Assembly: GCF_019649055.1 (NCBI RefSeq)
Contig: NW_026570628.1
Location: 1-25,875 of the forward strand
Direction of reading: 5' to 3'
From: Paramacrobiotus metropolitanus
Taxonomy: Eukaryota > Tardigrada > Eutardigrada > Parachela > Macrobiotidae
Length of the DNA: 25,875 bases
Shown here: one piece after another, positions 9,370 to 18,059 of the stretch
Layout: every line of letters starts with the position of its first letter
How positions within the stretch are numbered: the first letter of the stretch is position 1
Translations under genes and position numbers: made by a program
The notes under the pieces: model-generated
Seen by the model: only the letters and a program-made list of their open reading frames with translations
What the model was told of the DNA's origin: nothing
Databases searched by the model: none

Positions 9370-10970
9370 CTGGATAAGAAATAGTATTGCATAGAATTTC
9401 TTGTGGGTGTGACGTGTTCCGCAGGATTTTTCACTTGTCTAGCAGTTATTGCTTTTTTGATTTCTAAAGTTTTACCCTTAAACTACAGTAGATCGTATCC
9501 GCGCAAAACATTAATTAAAGTTATTTTACGAAGGCACTTTTTAGCCGTTGGCAGTTAATTTTTATAAATTATTAACAGAATCAAAGTCCCTTCCTTTTTA
9601 CCTTAGTACTGAAAAAAGCCGTCGCAATCCGATGTTAGAACTCGGCTCTAAGGTCTTGTGGCTCTGTAATCGACCGGAGCGAAGCGAAGGTCTTTAAACT
9701 CACCAAAACGCAAAAATAAATATCCTGTTACGGCAGCGACCGGTGACGTTATCCGATACGCCGGCCGGTGACGTCAACCGGGGTTCGCGCTCAAGCTCGG
9801 ACTTGATTGGACTTAATTTGGACGTGGACTACACTTAATTTGGACTTGGACCACTACAACTTGGACTTGGACTTCTCACTTGGGCTTCTCACTGGGACAT
9901 CTCAACGCTTACACCCTTCTTATGGTTTCTTGTCTTCTTGTTTTCTTATGTTTTCTTATCTTTTATAATGTTTTTCCTGTGTTTTATTGTTTTCTTCCTT
10001 TGCATCTTCTTAAGCTGTACCATGTAATAGCCATGTACTCGTGTTAGTTTACAACTGCTTTTTACCTTAATGGCCAGACCGGATGCATCGATAGCATAAA
10101 CATACTTCGTGTCATCAGGAACTTTGCTGGGTACTGAAACGATTTAAGAATAAAAGGCTGATTGTCATTCAGTGTTATCCGCTCTGAGTCCTTGCCGGAA
10201 AAATATCACCTACAACAAGATAATTAGATACTGTAATGATTATCAGTACCGCTGCCCGCAGCCGTGTGTTTAGTAAGATCAACAAACACTTCAGCATTAT
10301 TACATTCTCTTTCAAGTAATAATGCACAAACAAATTATTAATATGCTCTTTCGGGGTAAGACGTTATCCTATTTGTAGCAGTTCTCAGTACAGTACAAAG
10401 CTGCATGAATGGTTGCTACGAAGCTGTCGTTTACAGGATTACGGTACATATCTCCCGCTGACTTCGTATTCGCCAGTACTTTGCAGAGAAACACTGGTTG
10501 ACGGAAGTGATCCAAGCTGAATGTGAAGCGAGACAGTACTTATCATCGGCACGATCCGTTCGCACGACACTGCCTCGCAACTTTGAACGAAGCGTCACGG
10601 GCAAGTGGGCAACTCCTGCAGCTTTCGTAATAACGAAAAATGATATTGCGGAACTAGCTCAGTATAAAGTGTTTGATGCAATAAATAATTTTTGATAATA
10701 CGTACATTTGTTGTTCAGTTAATAGTTGAATTTCTTACAAAACGCGTTCAAAAGTCTAACGTATTTTGTTGCGCTATGATAAGTACAGAGTATCGGCAGC
10801 TGGTACGCTGAGTAAAGCGAATGAAAGAACAACGGTGGACGAATGTACCATGTACAGAAAACAGCAGTTGGTCAAATGAATAACTGCATCGCATCGTTGA
10901 GTCAACTTGGCAACTTTTCGTACAGTGAGTTATATGCTAATCTATCCTGCTGGAGTTGTTTCAAGGAAAC
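9370..10970. other. Intergenic region with low-complexity tracts
   Basis: No gene supported. It holds a GGACTT-rich run at about 9793-9900 and a pyrimidine-rich CTT/TTC stretch at about 9910-10010. The unlocated 5' end of the left protease gene should lie here or further right. An open frame at 10498-10695 (plus) has no recognised motif. Confidence 0.5.
9793..9900. repeat. Degenerate GGACTT-type repeat
   Basis: Recurrent TTGGACTTGGACTT, TTGGACGTGGACT and CTTCTCACT words, imperfectly tandem. Confidence 0.7.
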
Positions 10971-10972
10971 GA

Positions 10973-11333
10973 GGTCAATACAGCGCGCTTGCTTGCTCTG
11001 AATAAGCCAGAAGCCGGTATCCGGTTGAATACACCACCGTTCGCTCACATCGGCAACTTATTGGACGACGGCGAACTGAAAACTAGCAGTGGTCTCATTG
11101 GCGCCGCGATCTGTGAAACCCACGATTGCGTCCAGTGTCTCGTGGATGGTTACAGCCTTACAGGCATCAAGGGCTTTGAATCGCATCCGCGTCACGGCGG
11201 GTTAAACGGCATCTTCTGCATAGGTCTGGTATCTGCTCCTGTACCGAGAAGCTGGAGCCGCGCGGCTACTCACACAACTGAGCGTCGCCCGGACGGCTGC
11301 ACGACATTTACTTGCAAAAGTTTTCCGGTGTAG
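10973..11333 (+). CDS. Unrecognised terminal exon with poly(A) signal
   Basis: An open frame of about 120 codons, more GC-rich than its surroundings, ending TAG at 11331-11333. AATAAA follows at 11383-11388, about 50 bases after the stop, which supports a true 3' exon. There is no upstream ATG in frame after a TAA near 10938, so it is probably an internal start; GTTGTTTCAAG ending at 10972 is a possible acceptor. The product includes AAICETHDCVQCLVDGYSL and six Cys in all, suggesting an extracellular protein. I recognise no family, and upstream exons were not found. Confidence 0.45.
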
Positions 11334-11382
11334 CCTTACGTGTTTTGTTGTCTATATTTGTGTACTGCGTTGCGAACTGGAT

Positions 11383-11388
11383 AATAAA
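11383..11388 (+). promoter_or_regulatory. Poly(A) signal AATAAA
   Basis: Canonical hexamer about 50 bases after the stop codon of the exon at 10973-11333. Confidence 0.5.
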
Positions 11389-12659
11389 CTACCGTAATAT
11401 TGCTTAAACTGCTTTGATTGCTCGCACAATACCTTCATATCAAAACTAAATCACCTTCTTCGATGTTGACCATGAAAGTCGGGTATATTGTAGCGATAGA
11501 AGTTGTACAACCATAAGACCACCCAGTTATGATTCATCATTGCGTTATGAATTTCTATCCTTTTATCGGCTAGTAGCTGTTCTTCTTCACAATTTCTAGA
11601 ATTCATTCTTGCCTTAGCTTGCTACAGCTTGCATCAGCTTGATCAGCTTCGCTTGTTAAACTCTTGCCTAAACCTTGCTCCTTGTCATGCACTGTTCTTG
11701 TCATTAAACATGCCGTGAACTTCCGTTGTTACGTTTGTTACGTCGTTAAGTCAGTAAGAGCGTCCCCGACCACACCGTTGCCGGTCGTGCCAACCTTTCA
11801 TCCCAACAGCCCACAACATCGTGGTACGGTCAACACGCCAACCCACTAGAACAGCAGCCAGATCGGCTACTGTTACAATATAACTCGGAATGTCCTAAAA
11901 CAGTGCTTTGTAGTCGTTTTCCTCTGTTGAACAGCGTTTCTCCCCTCGATGCCCATGACAAAAAATGATTTTTAGCGTTAGCAAACTTTTTAATTAAATG
12001 ATAGTACCACATTCTGATAGACGAGACTTCATTCTTTATAATTTATAATTACGATGAGTGTATACTACAGAATTTTGTACAATACAGTACATGTACCCTG
12101 TGCTCGTATGTACATGTACAAAATTGAATATTGTTCACTATAAACCAAGTGCTCAACGCTTATGCATCTCGTACAAATGAACAAGAAAGACAAAAATAAA
12201 TTTTGTCAATGAAATTTGTTATGAATTTTGTTTTAGTACCCCGTATGTACTTGTATGTGATGCTTATTAAAAGTAAGACGTGTTATTAAAAGCCAAAAAT
12301 TAAAAACGCATTTTGGCCTGAAATACTCGGTATTATATTATAACCTTTGATGCTATGCAACAGCAATGCGCGTGAACGTACAAAGCAAATTTTTGTAATT
12401 CTGCAACTATAGCTTTTAGTTTTCAGACGTGAAGAGGATCAACTTGAAATATCTCCAAATGTGCGATTTTCGGAATCTCGTGACATCATACTACCGACTC
12501 TTCTTATTCGTCTAACTGCACTAAAAAATGATTCGTAAAGGAAGCTTTGGCATCCATCTTTAAGCAGTTTTCTTCCTTCCTGTACAAGAAACACTAACCT
12601 TGATAACAATATTTTTCTACTGCTGCGGATAAATACAGTACTTGGTTATAAATTGTATT
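11389..12659. other. Intergenic region
   Basis: No supported gene. Near 11615-11660 there is a short run of CAGCTTG-type words. The promoter of the SPH-A gene would be expected in its right part. TATAAAT at 12647 is too near the ATG to be a confident TATA box. Confidence 0.5.
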
Positions 12660-12866
12660 ATGCAACGAAATACGGCTGTACTGATTCTGTCATTGGTTGC
12701 ACTCTGTACTGATCGGATTTCTCACTCCGCCCATGCTCTCAACCTACCAGGAATGCATTTCGGGAGAGCGACTTTTCCAATGTTATGGATGTTTATGAGC
12801 CTAAATACTGCTGGGTGTATCATGATGAGTACTTTAATGGAATCTTTAGTGAAAGAATCATTATAG
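12660..12866 (+). CDS. SPH-A exon 1: signal peptide and Cys-rich start
   Basis: ATG at 12660 starts MQRNTAVLILSLVALC, a typical signal peptide core. Frame 1 then runs into sequence unlike the rest. The +1 frame offers CISGERLFQCYGC, and the +2 frame offers VYEPKYCWVYHDEYFNG, ending ATAG|GTACGT in phase with the next exon. One or two single-base indels would join them. The stop in frame 1 directly before the donor (TAG at 12864) shows that frame 1 cannot be the whole story. Confidence 0.5.
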   Translation: MQRNTAVLILSLVALCTDRISHSAHALNLPGMHFGRATFPMLWMFMSLNTAGCIMMSTLMESLVKESL

Positions 12867-12960
12867 GTACGTCATTATACCCTCTCCGCAAAACAGCGGA
12901 TCGAGCAAAGTTCATGTGATGACCTTTGGTTATATGAAAGCTATTGTGTTTTATACACAG

Positions 12961-13147
12961 ATGGAGGCCAAGGAACATGTGTTAACGACACCCAACTGGC
13001 TGATTGTGTCAGGTCTGGACTGAGCCATACCAAGGAACATATAAAATGTGAAATCTGTGATGTTCGCTGGGAATCGTGCTATCTTGGCAAGGGACTATCA
13101 AAGACAGCATATTTCCCGCGGCAGTTTCTTGTTCAATGCTGTTGAAG
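12961..13147 (+). CDS. SPH-A exon 2: CLIP-like Cys-rich domain
   Basis: Acceptor TTATACACAG, donor AAG|GTACGC. Encodes GGQGTCVNDTQLADC, then KCEICDVRWESCYLG, ending FLVQCC. The order G-x-G-x-C-V-x-x-x-x-x-x-C ... C ... CC resembles arthropod CLIP domains, with two extra Cys in the middle. TGA follows the CC pair directly, two bases before the donor, which would end the protein unless there is a frame error. A Ly6- or other small Cys-rich fold is an alternative. The related exon 16173-16246 supports it as a real module. Confidence 0.5.
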
Positions 13148-13343
13148 GTACGCTAATGTGTGTTTACAGTGTACACTGTGGAAACCACAGAATTTCGAAA
13201 AAGTTAAGCATCGCGTAAAGTGTTTGCTTTAGCACAAAATTACACGAAGTAGAAGTTAAACGTCAAAACTACCTAAAATAGTCGGTTAGTATGGCCTCCT
13301 AAGTACTAATTACAGATAATTTATGCTAATGGTTTGTATTCAG

Positions 13344-14560
13344 AGCCGCCAGAGTTGTTTGCGTTTCTTAACCCCTCCACCGACGACTTCGCCACCAAAA
13401 TAACAACTACACGAAACGCCTTACACGGTGACAGACACAACTGGACAACCGTCACAATAACACCCCTCAGGCACGCTCACAACGCCCACTGTTTCCACAA
13501 CACCAACGCCATCAACTACGGCGCCACCGAGTAAATCGACCACCACAGAATCCAACAGCGACCACTGGGACATTCCACTCCACCAATATGGTCGTCGACG
13601 ACATCTTGGTGGTGCACTCCTCATCCACGCCAAACACGACCTGACAAGCATATACCATCAACCAACACGACTACAGGCTACCATCACCACCGCCACCACC
13701 GTGTAATACAGCCTCTACCACCACTTGGCCTCCGCCCAACATTACCACAACAGCCACTCCACCACCGTACCGTACCTGCAGGCTCACCACACCGTCGTTG
13801 CCACCCACCACCGGGACGGGTACATACCCACCACCTAGCCGCTCTTCGACACCGTCGATTCCAAGCACTACTGAAACGCGGGACTTATCCCCCACCCCGC
13901 AACACGACCACACCGTCGTTGCCACCCCCCACCGGAACGGGGACATATCCTCCACCTGGCAAAACCACGACACCGCCGCCTCCAAGTACCACTGGAACGG
14001 GAACCTATCCGCCACCCATCTACAGCACGACACCACCGGTTCCCTCTACCACCGGAACGGGTACATATCCACCCCCTAACAACACCATGACACCGCCAAC
14101 TCCAAGTACCACCGGGACGGGAACCTATCCGCCACCCATCTACACCACGACACCACCGGTTCCCTCTACCACCGGAACGGGACATATCCACTAACAACAC
14201 CATGACACCGCCAACTCCAAGTACCACCGGAACGGGAACGTATCCGCCACCCATTTACACCCCGACACCACCGGTTCCCTCTACCACCGGGACGGGACAT
14301 ACCCGCCACCTAACAATACCACCACACAGTCGACTACATCTACCACTGGAACATACCTAAGACCATAACGCCCCCCCGTCACCACCACCGAGACGGTACC
14401 ATCCCCGTCGTCAACGCCGTCAATCCGCCACCAGCAGTAACCATAACCCCAGCCACGACCACACGTATTACCACCTCCACCAATGTTCCTCCGCCAGCCA
14501 CTACACCGAACACCACCGCCCGCCCTGTGACGACAGTGTTCCTAATCCACCCTTGCCGCT
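13344..14560 (+). pseudogene. SPH-A mucin-like Thr/Pro region
   Basis: Extracellular mucin-type sequence, for example TTPTVSTTPTPSTTAPPSKS near 13480 and TTGTGTYPPPIYSTTPPVPS in the repeats. Dense Thr/Ser beside Pro predicts heavy O-glycosylation and an extended linker, as between CLIP and protease domains of some SPHs. No single frame stays open: coding-like pieces change frame near 13410, 13460, 13560, 13900 and 14190. Frames on the opposite strand are open only because of composition. Confidence 0.6.
13807..14400 (+). repeat. 60-bp mucin-encoding tandem repeat
   Basis: Ten copies of a 60-bp (20-residue) unit start at about 13807, 13867, 13928, 13988, 14048, 14108, 14168, 14223, 14283 and 14342. 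Spacing is 60 except for 61, 55 and 59, so three indels of +1, -5 and -1 break the frame. The core is ACCACCGGAACGGGTACATA. Confidence 0.9.
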
Positions 14561-14649
14561 GTATCCGAGATGCGGTGTCGTACTGGACCCGACATACGCC
14601 ACCCCGACTGCTTTCTTGTTGACATCGGCTTCTATGTGACACCTTCCTG

Positions 14650-14744
14650 TAATCCTTCGAAGCCCAGCGCTGGAAGAGGAACGGAAACAGCCATGTCGGC
14701 GTAATAATCAACGACACCGCTGTATTAACGGTCGCCAGTGGTCT
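14650..14744 (+). CDS. SPH-A exon: degenerate His57 segment
   Basis: Encodes RWKRNGNSHVGVIINDTAVL then TVASG, ending CT|GTAAGT. It aligns with the S1A strand H-(V)-CGG-x-I-I-N-...-VLTAAHC: Cys42 is missing and the TAAHC motif reads TVASG, so His57 and its Cys are both lost. The start is uncertain because the preceding CNPSKPSAG sequence is in another frame. Phase matches the exon at 15299. Confidence 0.6.
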
Positions 14745-14885
14745 GTAAGTCCCACTTTTGTAATTTTGTTTGAAGCGAATACAGCACGAGGCGGATTAAC
14801 ACTGCTGAGCTCCAGTCTCGTCATACCGTTTGTGCAGGAGCGGTATGATTTTATCGATATACTTTGGGTAAACCGGACTTTTTAG

Positions 14886-14938
14886 ACCCTATCGTAATAG
14901 CAATGATTCGGCCAGATCATTCCTAATTACGATAGGGT
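14886..14938. repeat. Imperfect hairpin, 13 + 6 bp stem
   Basis: ACCCTATCGTAAT (14886-14898) is exactly complementary to 14926-14938. Inside it AATGAT (14902-14907) pairs with ATCATT (14916-14921), with small bulges and an 8-base loop. It lies in the intron of SPH-A, between the exon and its partial copy. Confidence 0.8.
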
Positions 14939-14964
14939 TCAGAAAATAAATAACCGATGCGTGA

Positions 14965-15004
14965 TTATCAACGACACCGCTGTCTTGACGATTGTCAGTG
15001 GCTG
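14965..15004 (+). pseudogene. Partial duplicate of the SPH-A His57-segment exon
   Basis: Encodes VIINDTAVLTIVSG against VIINDTAVLTVASG at 14703-14742. Differences are mostly third-position, so the copy was under coding constraint or is recent. It has no usable donor and its upstream half is absent. Confidence 0.7.
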
Positions 15005-15154
15005 CAGTTAAAACTTTTAACCGATGACTAGTTCTGATCTAAAGTTATATTTTGCCGCGACCTTTCGGCTACAATTTTAGGCATCTTGTGGTTGAGCTTA
15101 TCGGCACTATGTTGATTAAAATTCGACGTCGGCAGCTCGGCGTCGACGAGGGCT

Positions 15155-15265
15155 ATAAAACCTAAGAAGTATAAGAAGACCTGAGAAAATCTAAGATTCT
15201 CTTAAAACCCTAAGAATCTAAGAAACCCTAGGCAAATTAAGGAAGGAAAGACCTAAGAAAACCAC
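15155..15265. repeat. Degenerate CCTAAGAA repeat
   Basis: Purine-biased tract with recurrent CCTAAGAA, CCCTAAGAA and CTAAGATTC words, inside the SPH-A intron. Confidence 0.7.
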
Positions 15266-15298
15266 TACTTATGTAGTTGAACTGATTATTTCATACAG

Positions 15299-15797
15299 AC
15301 GCGATCCCAAAACCCGCAAAGCTATGGCCAACATCGCGGTTCGCGCCACCTCCGGCTCAGCAGAAATAGAGGCCCAGTATATTCTGGCCAAGCGGATGTT
15401 CTTCCAGGACGATCACCTCCGCGCCACCAACCGCTACCCGAACCGTCTTTTCGTCCTCCTGGAACTGGAGCAACCTATCAACATGGAGCGCGCCTGTCCA
15501 GTGTGTTTCTCCGATCGGCGTCAGGATAAGCCGCTCTCGGACAGCAATTCCTACGATAACCGCGCCTATCTTGGAGAGTGTACGATGTACGGACGCTACA
15601 AGGTGCCTTGGAGCTGGCTGTTAACAGGGGAGGGCCTACAGTTGCGGCCTGTGGGTGTACCGGCGGCCCCTTGGGATATTCGGACCTGCACCGACACACA
15701 TACGGATATTGCTCAAAAAGATCACCCGCGCTATCTGCGTGGACCGTCACTGACGGGTTTCTGTGCTGGTGGGCCTTTACAAGCGCCGTTTTGTCTT
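15299..15797 (+). CDS. SPH-A exon: S1 pseudoprotease core
   Basis: Acceptor TTTCATACAG, donor CTT|GTAAAG; the frame is open for 166 codons and enters in phase with CT| at 14744. It encodes an S1 core: QYILAKRMFFQDDHLRATNR, then LFVLLELEQPI and ACPVC (compare DIALLKLEKPI...PVCLP), GECTMYGRYKV (compare C-x-x-x-GWG), LRPVGVPAAP, and FCAGGPLQAPFCL before the next exon. The Asp102 position in N-D-I-A-L reads N-R-L-F-V. The start could be mistaken for the ATG at 15324, but the frame is open upstream to the acceptor. Confidence 0.75.
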
Positions 15798-15862
15798 GTA
15801 AAGTACAACATGTATGGCTTCCTGGTGTGTGTTTTTGTACTGATAGACTTTTGTATTTCTAG

Positions 15863-15882
15863 GCGGACACGGGAGCACCATT
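15863..15882 (+). CDS. SPH-A exon: degenerate Ser195 motif
   Basis: After acceptor TTGTATTTCTAG the phase-0 reading is ADTGAP(L), aligned with GDSGGPL: Ser195 is Thr and Gly193 is Ala, while Asp194 is kept. Donor GTAACT follows at 15883. If that donor is not used, TAA ends the protein one codon later. Confidence 0.6.
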
Positions 15883-16009
15883 GTAACTTATTTGTAAGTA
15901 AGAATTATAGCAACTCACTTTACGACATATAAAAACCGAAAGAAATTCGAAATAGTCTAAACAAATTTATAAAAACAACAAAAAAATATTAAAGAAGGTA
16001 AGAGAACAG

Positions 16010-16130
16010 CTTGCTTGCAAACTGGATAGAGATGGCATGTCGCTACGTTATCAAAATTTTAACAGAGAAACCTGTAAACAGAATGTTTTACAGGGCTTAT
16101 TACACAAATGATTGCAGATGCATTAAGTAA
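16010..16130 (+). CDS. Possible last exon of SPH-A
   Basis: Acceptor GAGAACAG with a 1-base phase that fits TT| at 15882; open for 39 codons to TAA. It contains LLANWIEMACRYVIKI and NDCRC. Similarity to the S1 C-terminus is weak, so only splice phase and position support it. Confidence 0.3.
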
Positions 16131-16172
16131 ATCTTGCATTACGACAACCTCAATTAAGCTGTTGCACTGCAG

Positions 16173-16246
16173 AACGTGCCGGGATAACGCCACGCCTGCA
16201 GCGCGTTTAGCTGGTCTATCTGTACAAGTCGATTCGGCATGCTACG
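16173..16246 (+). CDS. SPH-B exon: CLIP-like fragment
   Basis: 74 nt, acceptor GCACTGCAG, donor G|GTAAGC; TCRDNATPAARLAGLSVQVD then SACY. The phase-1 end joins the 2-base start at 16739. Confidence 0.5.
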
Positions 16247-16599
16247 GTAAGCTCGTATTGAAGTCAACAATTAAGTTCGCTCTTTGTAAAGTGCGTTTGC
16301 GTAAATCGTGTCTGGTATATGAAAATTTAAATAATTGCTTTTCGTGGTTTGCAAATAATAAAGCAAATTACGGAGCAATTATCGAAGATGTTATCTACAC
16401 CCACCCTCCGCCGGATACCAACGGTGACCGATGGCAACGCCACGAGTATTCAAGAGAAACCGTGCATATGGTTGGCGTGGTGAACAGGGTAGGTCGCGCT
16501 GTGTCTGGTCGAACACTAGCGGTCGAAATTCGAAGTTAAAGTGTGTACAAATACTGGTAATAAAATTTGCTTCGCAGAGTTTGCCTCTGTCGCCTCTAA

Positions 16600-16630
16600 T
16601 CGGACATGTTCCTCCGCCGAACATGTCCGA
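16600..16630. promoter_or_regulatory. Perfect 12-bp palindrome, p53-family-like element
   Basis: TCGGACATGTTC, 7-base spacer, GAACATGTCCGA. Both halves contain a match to the p53/p63/p73 decamer RRRCWWGYYY (GGACATGTTC, GAACATGTCC), within the spacing accepted by that family. The location is an SPH-B intron. Binding is untested, and it may just be a hairpin. Confidence 0.45.
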
Positions 16631-16738
16631 ATACCCTACCTAGTCGTATTGTGATAATGTCCTTGGTCCTCTTTTGCCATTTCACCCCACGTTGGTAAGT
16701 TGCTGGACCCGTCACACAACCCAAGTCTAGCTGCATAG

Positions 16739-16854
16739 GTTACTGCAACCCGCCTTCCGGCACCCGTCCAAACAATCAATGGATAGGACCCCATGGGAAC
16801 CATGTCGGCGTGAATATTAGCGTCACCGAGTTTGACGGTTTCCATCGGAGAAAG
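16739..16854 (+). CDS. SPH-B exon: N-terminal S1-like segment
   Basis: 116 nt, acceptor CTGCATAG, donor AAG|GTAAGC. Reads YCNPPSGTRPNNQW, then GNHVGVNISVTEFDG. The HVGV strand is shared with SPH-A, but the sequence beyond has no remnant of TAAHC. An opposite-strand frame over the same region is judged a shadow. Confidence 0.55.
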
Positions 16855-17098
16855 GTAAGCCCGGCGATGCCACTTTCCTGCACCGGCTAACATTGTAAAG
16901 TAACTTATGCGACCAGATTGTATAATAGAGGGCCAGAAGGAAAAGTCCGAGCGGACCTACCCGTCAATGACCTCCTGATTGCCGGTAGACACCGTGACGC
17001 GCTAAACCAACTACCAATTTGTCTTCCTGTCTGAAGCAGCCCATCAACATACCACGTACTCGAACAGCACCGACTGTCTCTCCTGAAATGCCGGCTAG

Positions 17099-17368
17099 AA
17101 TCAAACCGCCCCTACACTGGAGGTGCGAACCGTACAAGTGGCTCGGCACTACGTGTCATGGTGGCTAGAAAGTATAACGCGACGGGTTATTCCGCAAGCG
17201 CCAAGGGTGTCCGCTTGTGTTCCGATAAGCATACGGAAGCTGCTCAACCGGTGCATCAAGCTATCACGGGCCTTTACTTACAGGAATTTGTGTCGTTTGA
17301 CCCTCATGAGTGCAACACTTTGTCGGACAGGGCCTTTTAAGCCAGCCAGTTTTCAGTGTAGGCGCTAA
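17099..17368 (+). CDS. SPH-B exon: S1-like core remnant
   Basis: Acceptor CCGGCTAG in phase 0; open to TAA at 17366. Contains APTLEVRTVQVARHYVSWWL, ITRRVIPQAPRVSACVPI and, near the end, CRTGPFKPASFQCRR. The first part aligns loosely with the SPH-A core; the end resembles the repeated motifs at 17.3-17.8 kb. Confidence 0.4.
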   Translation, partial: NQTAPTLEVRTVQVARHYVSWWLESITRRVIPQAPRVSACVPISIRKLLNRCIKLSRAFTYRNLCRLTLMSATLCRTGPFKPASFQCRR

Positions 17369-17800
17369 AGTGCTCTGAGCTAAGCGGGTGTGCATTCGAA
17401 GTTCCAGTCAGATAGTTTCGGCTCGGTCCGCTTTTACTGGCACTTTTTTAGCTACAGGATTTCCATTCGGGTATGTTTTCCGAGGGCAGAAGTTTTTCGC
17501 TGCCATGTGTTTTCGGGCCTTTGTCGAATGCTTCTCAGCCGGATGTTTTCCCGAAACGTTCCTGTTAGGTTACTGCTTTTGGTGGAAGCAAGCCCTTTTT
17601 GTAGAAGCATGATACTGAACGTGGTTTGCAGCGCAGTTATGCCGATATGTTCATGAAGCCAGATTCGTGCCAGATTAGTGCCTTGGCGCTCGTGCCAGAT
17701 GGAGCCTTTAGTCGGGCGTTTTTCGAGTGCGGCTGGAAGTCGGAAATTTTGTCGGATAGGCTTTCTCAGTCTAAGCGGGCGGAATTTAGTTGCTATAAAA
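17300..17800 (+). other. Repeated short Cys-containing motif region
   Basis: Related words occur three times in different frames: GPFKPASFQC (about 17323), FRAFVECFSAG (about 17510) and GAFSRAFFECG (about 17701). The DNA also repeats GCTAAGCGGG / TCTAAGCGGG. The frames 17388-17612 and 17626-18057 are open but match no family I recognise. A remnant of a Cys-rich domain array is possible. Confidence 0.3.
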
Positions 17801-18059
17801 TATGTACTATCGTGACCCTGCCCTACGGCACTCTGTTTTGGCTGTTCTCAATTTCTTGCGTACACTTTGAGTGCACGGAAATTTTTCAGGGACTCCGGAA
17901 ACAAAATAAAAGTGATATGATGCAAGAGTTGATCACCTTCAGATGCCGGTATTGCTGCAGCCAGTATTATGCACTGTATATCAAGTGGCAAGCACAAAAC
18001 TTTCGAAACAAAACTGGCACTATGTACGGTATTACACTATCTGTATATGTCTGCTGAAA

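Larger units (their letters stand above)
12660..15882 (+). pseudogene. SPH-A: CLIP-like/mucin/S1 pseudoprotease gene, frame-broken
   Basis: Gene-like series on one strand: 12660-12866 (signal peptide and Cys-rich start), 12961-13147 (CLIP-like), 13344-about 14560 (Thr/Pro mucin), to 14744 (S1 strand and degenerate His57 site), 15299-15797 (S1 core), 15863-15882 (degenerate Ser195 site), and possibly 16010-16130. Phases of the S1 exons agree. All catalytic positions are replaced: the TAAHC motif reads TVASG, the Asp102 region reads PNRLFVLLEL, and GDSGGPL reads ADTGAPL. Such non-catalytic homologues (SPHs) with CLIP domains are cofactors in arthropod protease cascades; that role is only an inference here. 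Frame breaks occur in the first exon, after the CLIP-like Cys pair, within the mucin and near 14680, so the copy is either a pseudogene or carries sequence errors. Confidence 0.6.
16173..17368 (+). pseudogene. SPH-B: shorter relative of SPH-A without mucin part
   Basis: Three exons with matching phases: 16173-16246, 16739-16854 and 17099-17368. The first encodes TCRDNATPAARLAGLS and SACYG, matching the CLIP-like exon of SPH-A (TCVNDTQLADC ... SCYLG) with one Cys lost. The second encodes YCNPPSGTRPNNQWIGPHGN then HVGVNI, like CNPS...GNSHVGVII of SPH-A. The third encodes LEVRTVQVARHYVSWWLESI and RVSACVPIS, comparable with EAQYILAKRMFF...ACPVC. No His57, Asp102 or Ser195 equivalent is present, and no signal peptide exon was found. 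It is probably a tandem duplicate in decay. Confidence 0.5.

Noticed and set aside
13421-14717. Long minus-strand frames rich in Gly, Val and Trp
   Set aside because: Mirror of the Thr/Pro codons on the plus strand; the plus strand carries the mucin repeats and the neighbouring S1 exons.
15155-15265. Interstitial telomere from CCCTAA-like words
   Set aside because: Words are CCTAAGAA and irregular, not a regular TTAGGG or TTAGGC array.
15578-15862. Second plus frame with GGPL inside the SPH-A core exon
   Set aside because: The GGPL match is accidental: the other frame gives continuous S1 similarity on both sides and the correct splice phase.
16636-17149. Minus-strand frames opposite SPH-B
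   Set aside because: The plus strand has phase-matched exons and similarity to SPH-A; the minus frames resemble no family.
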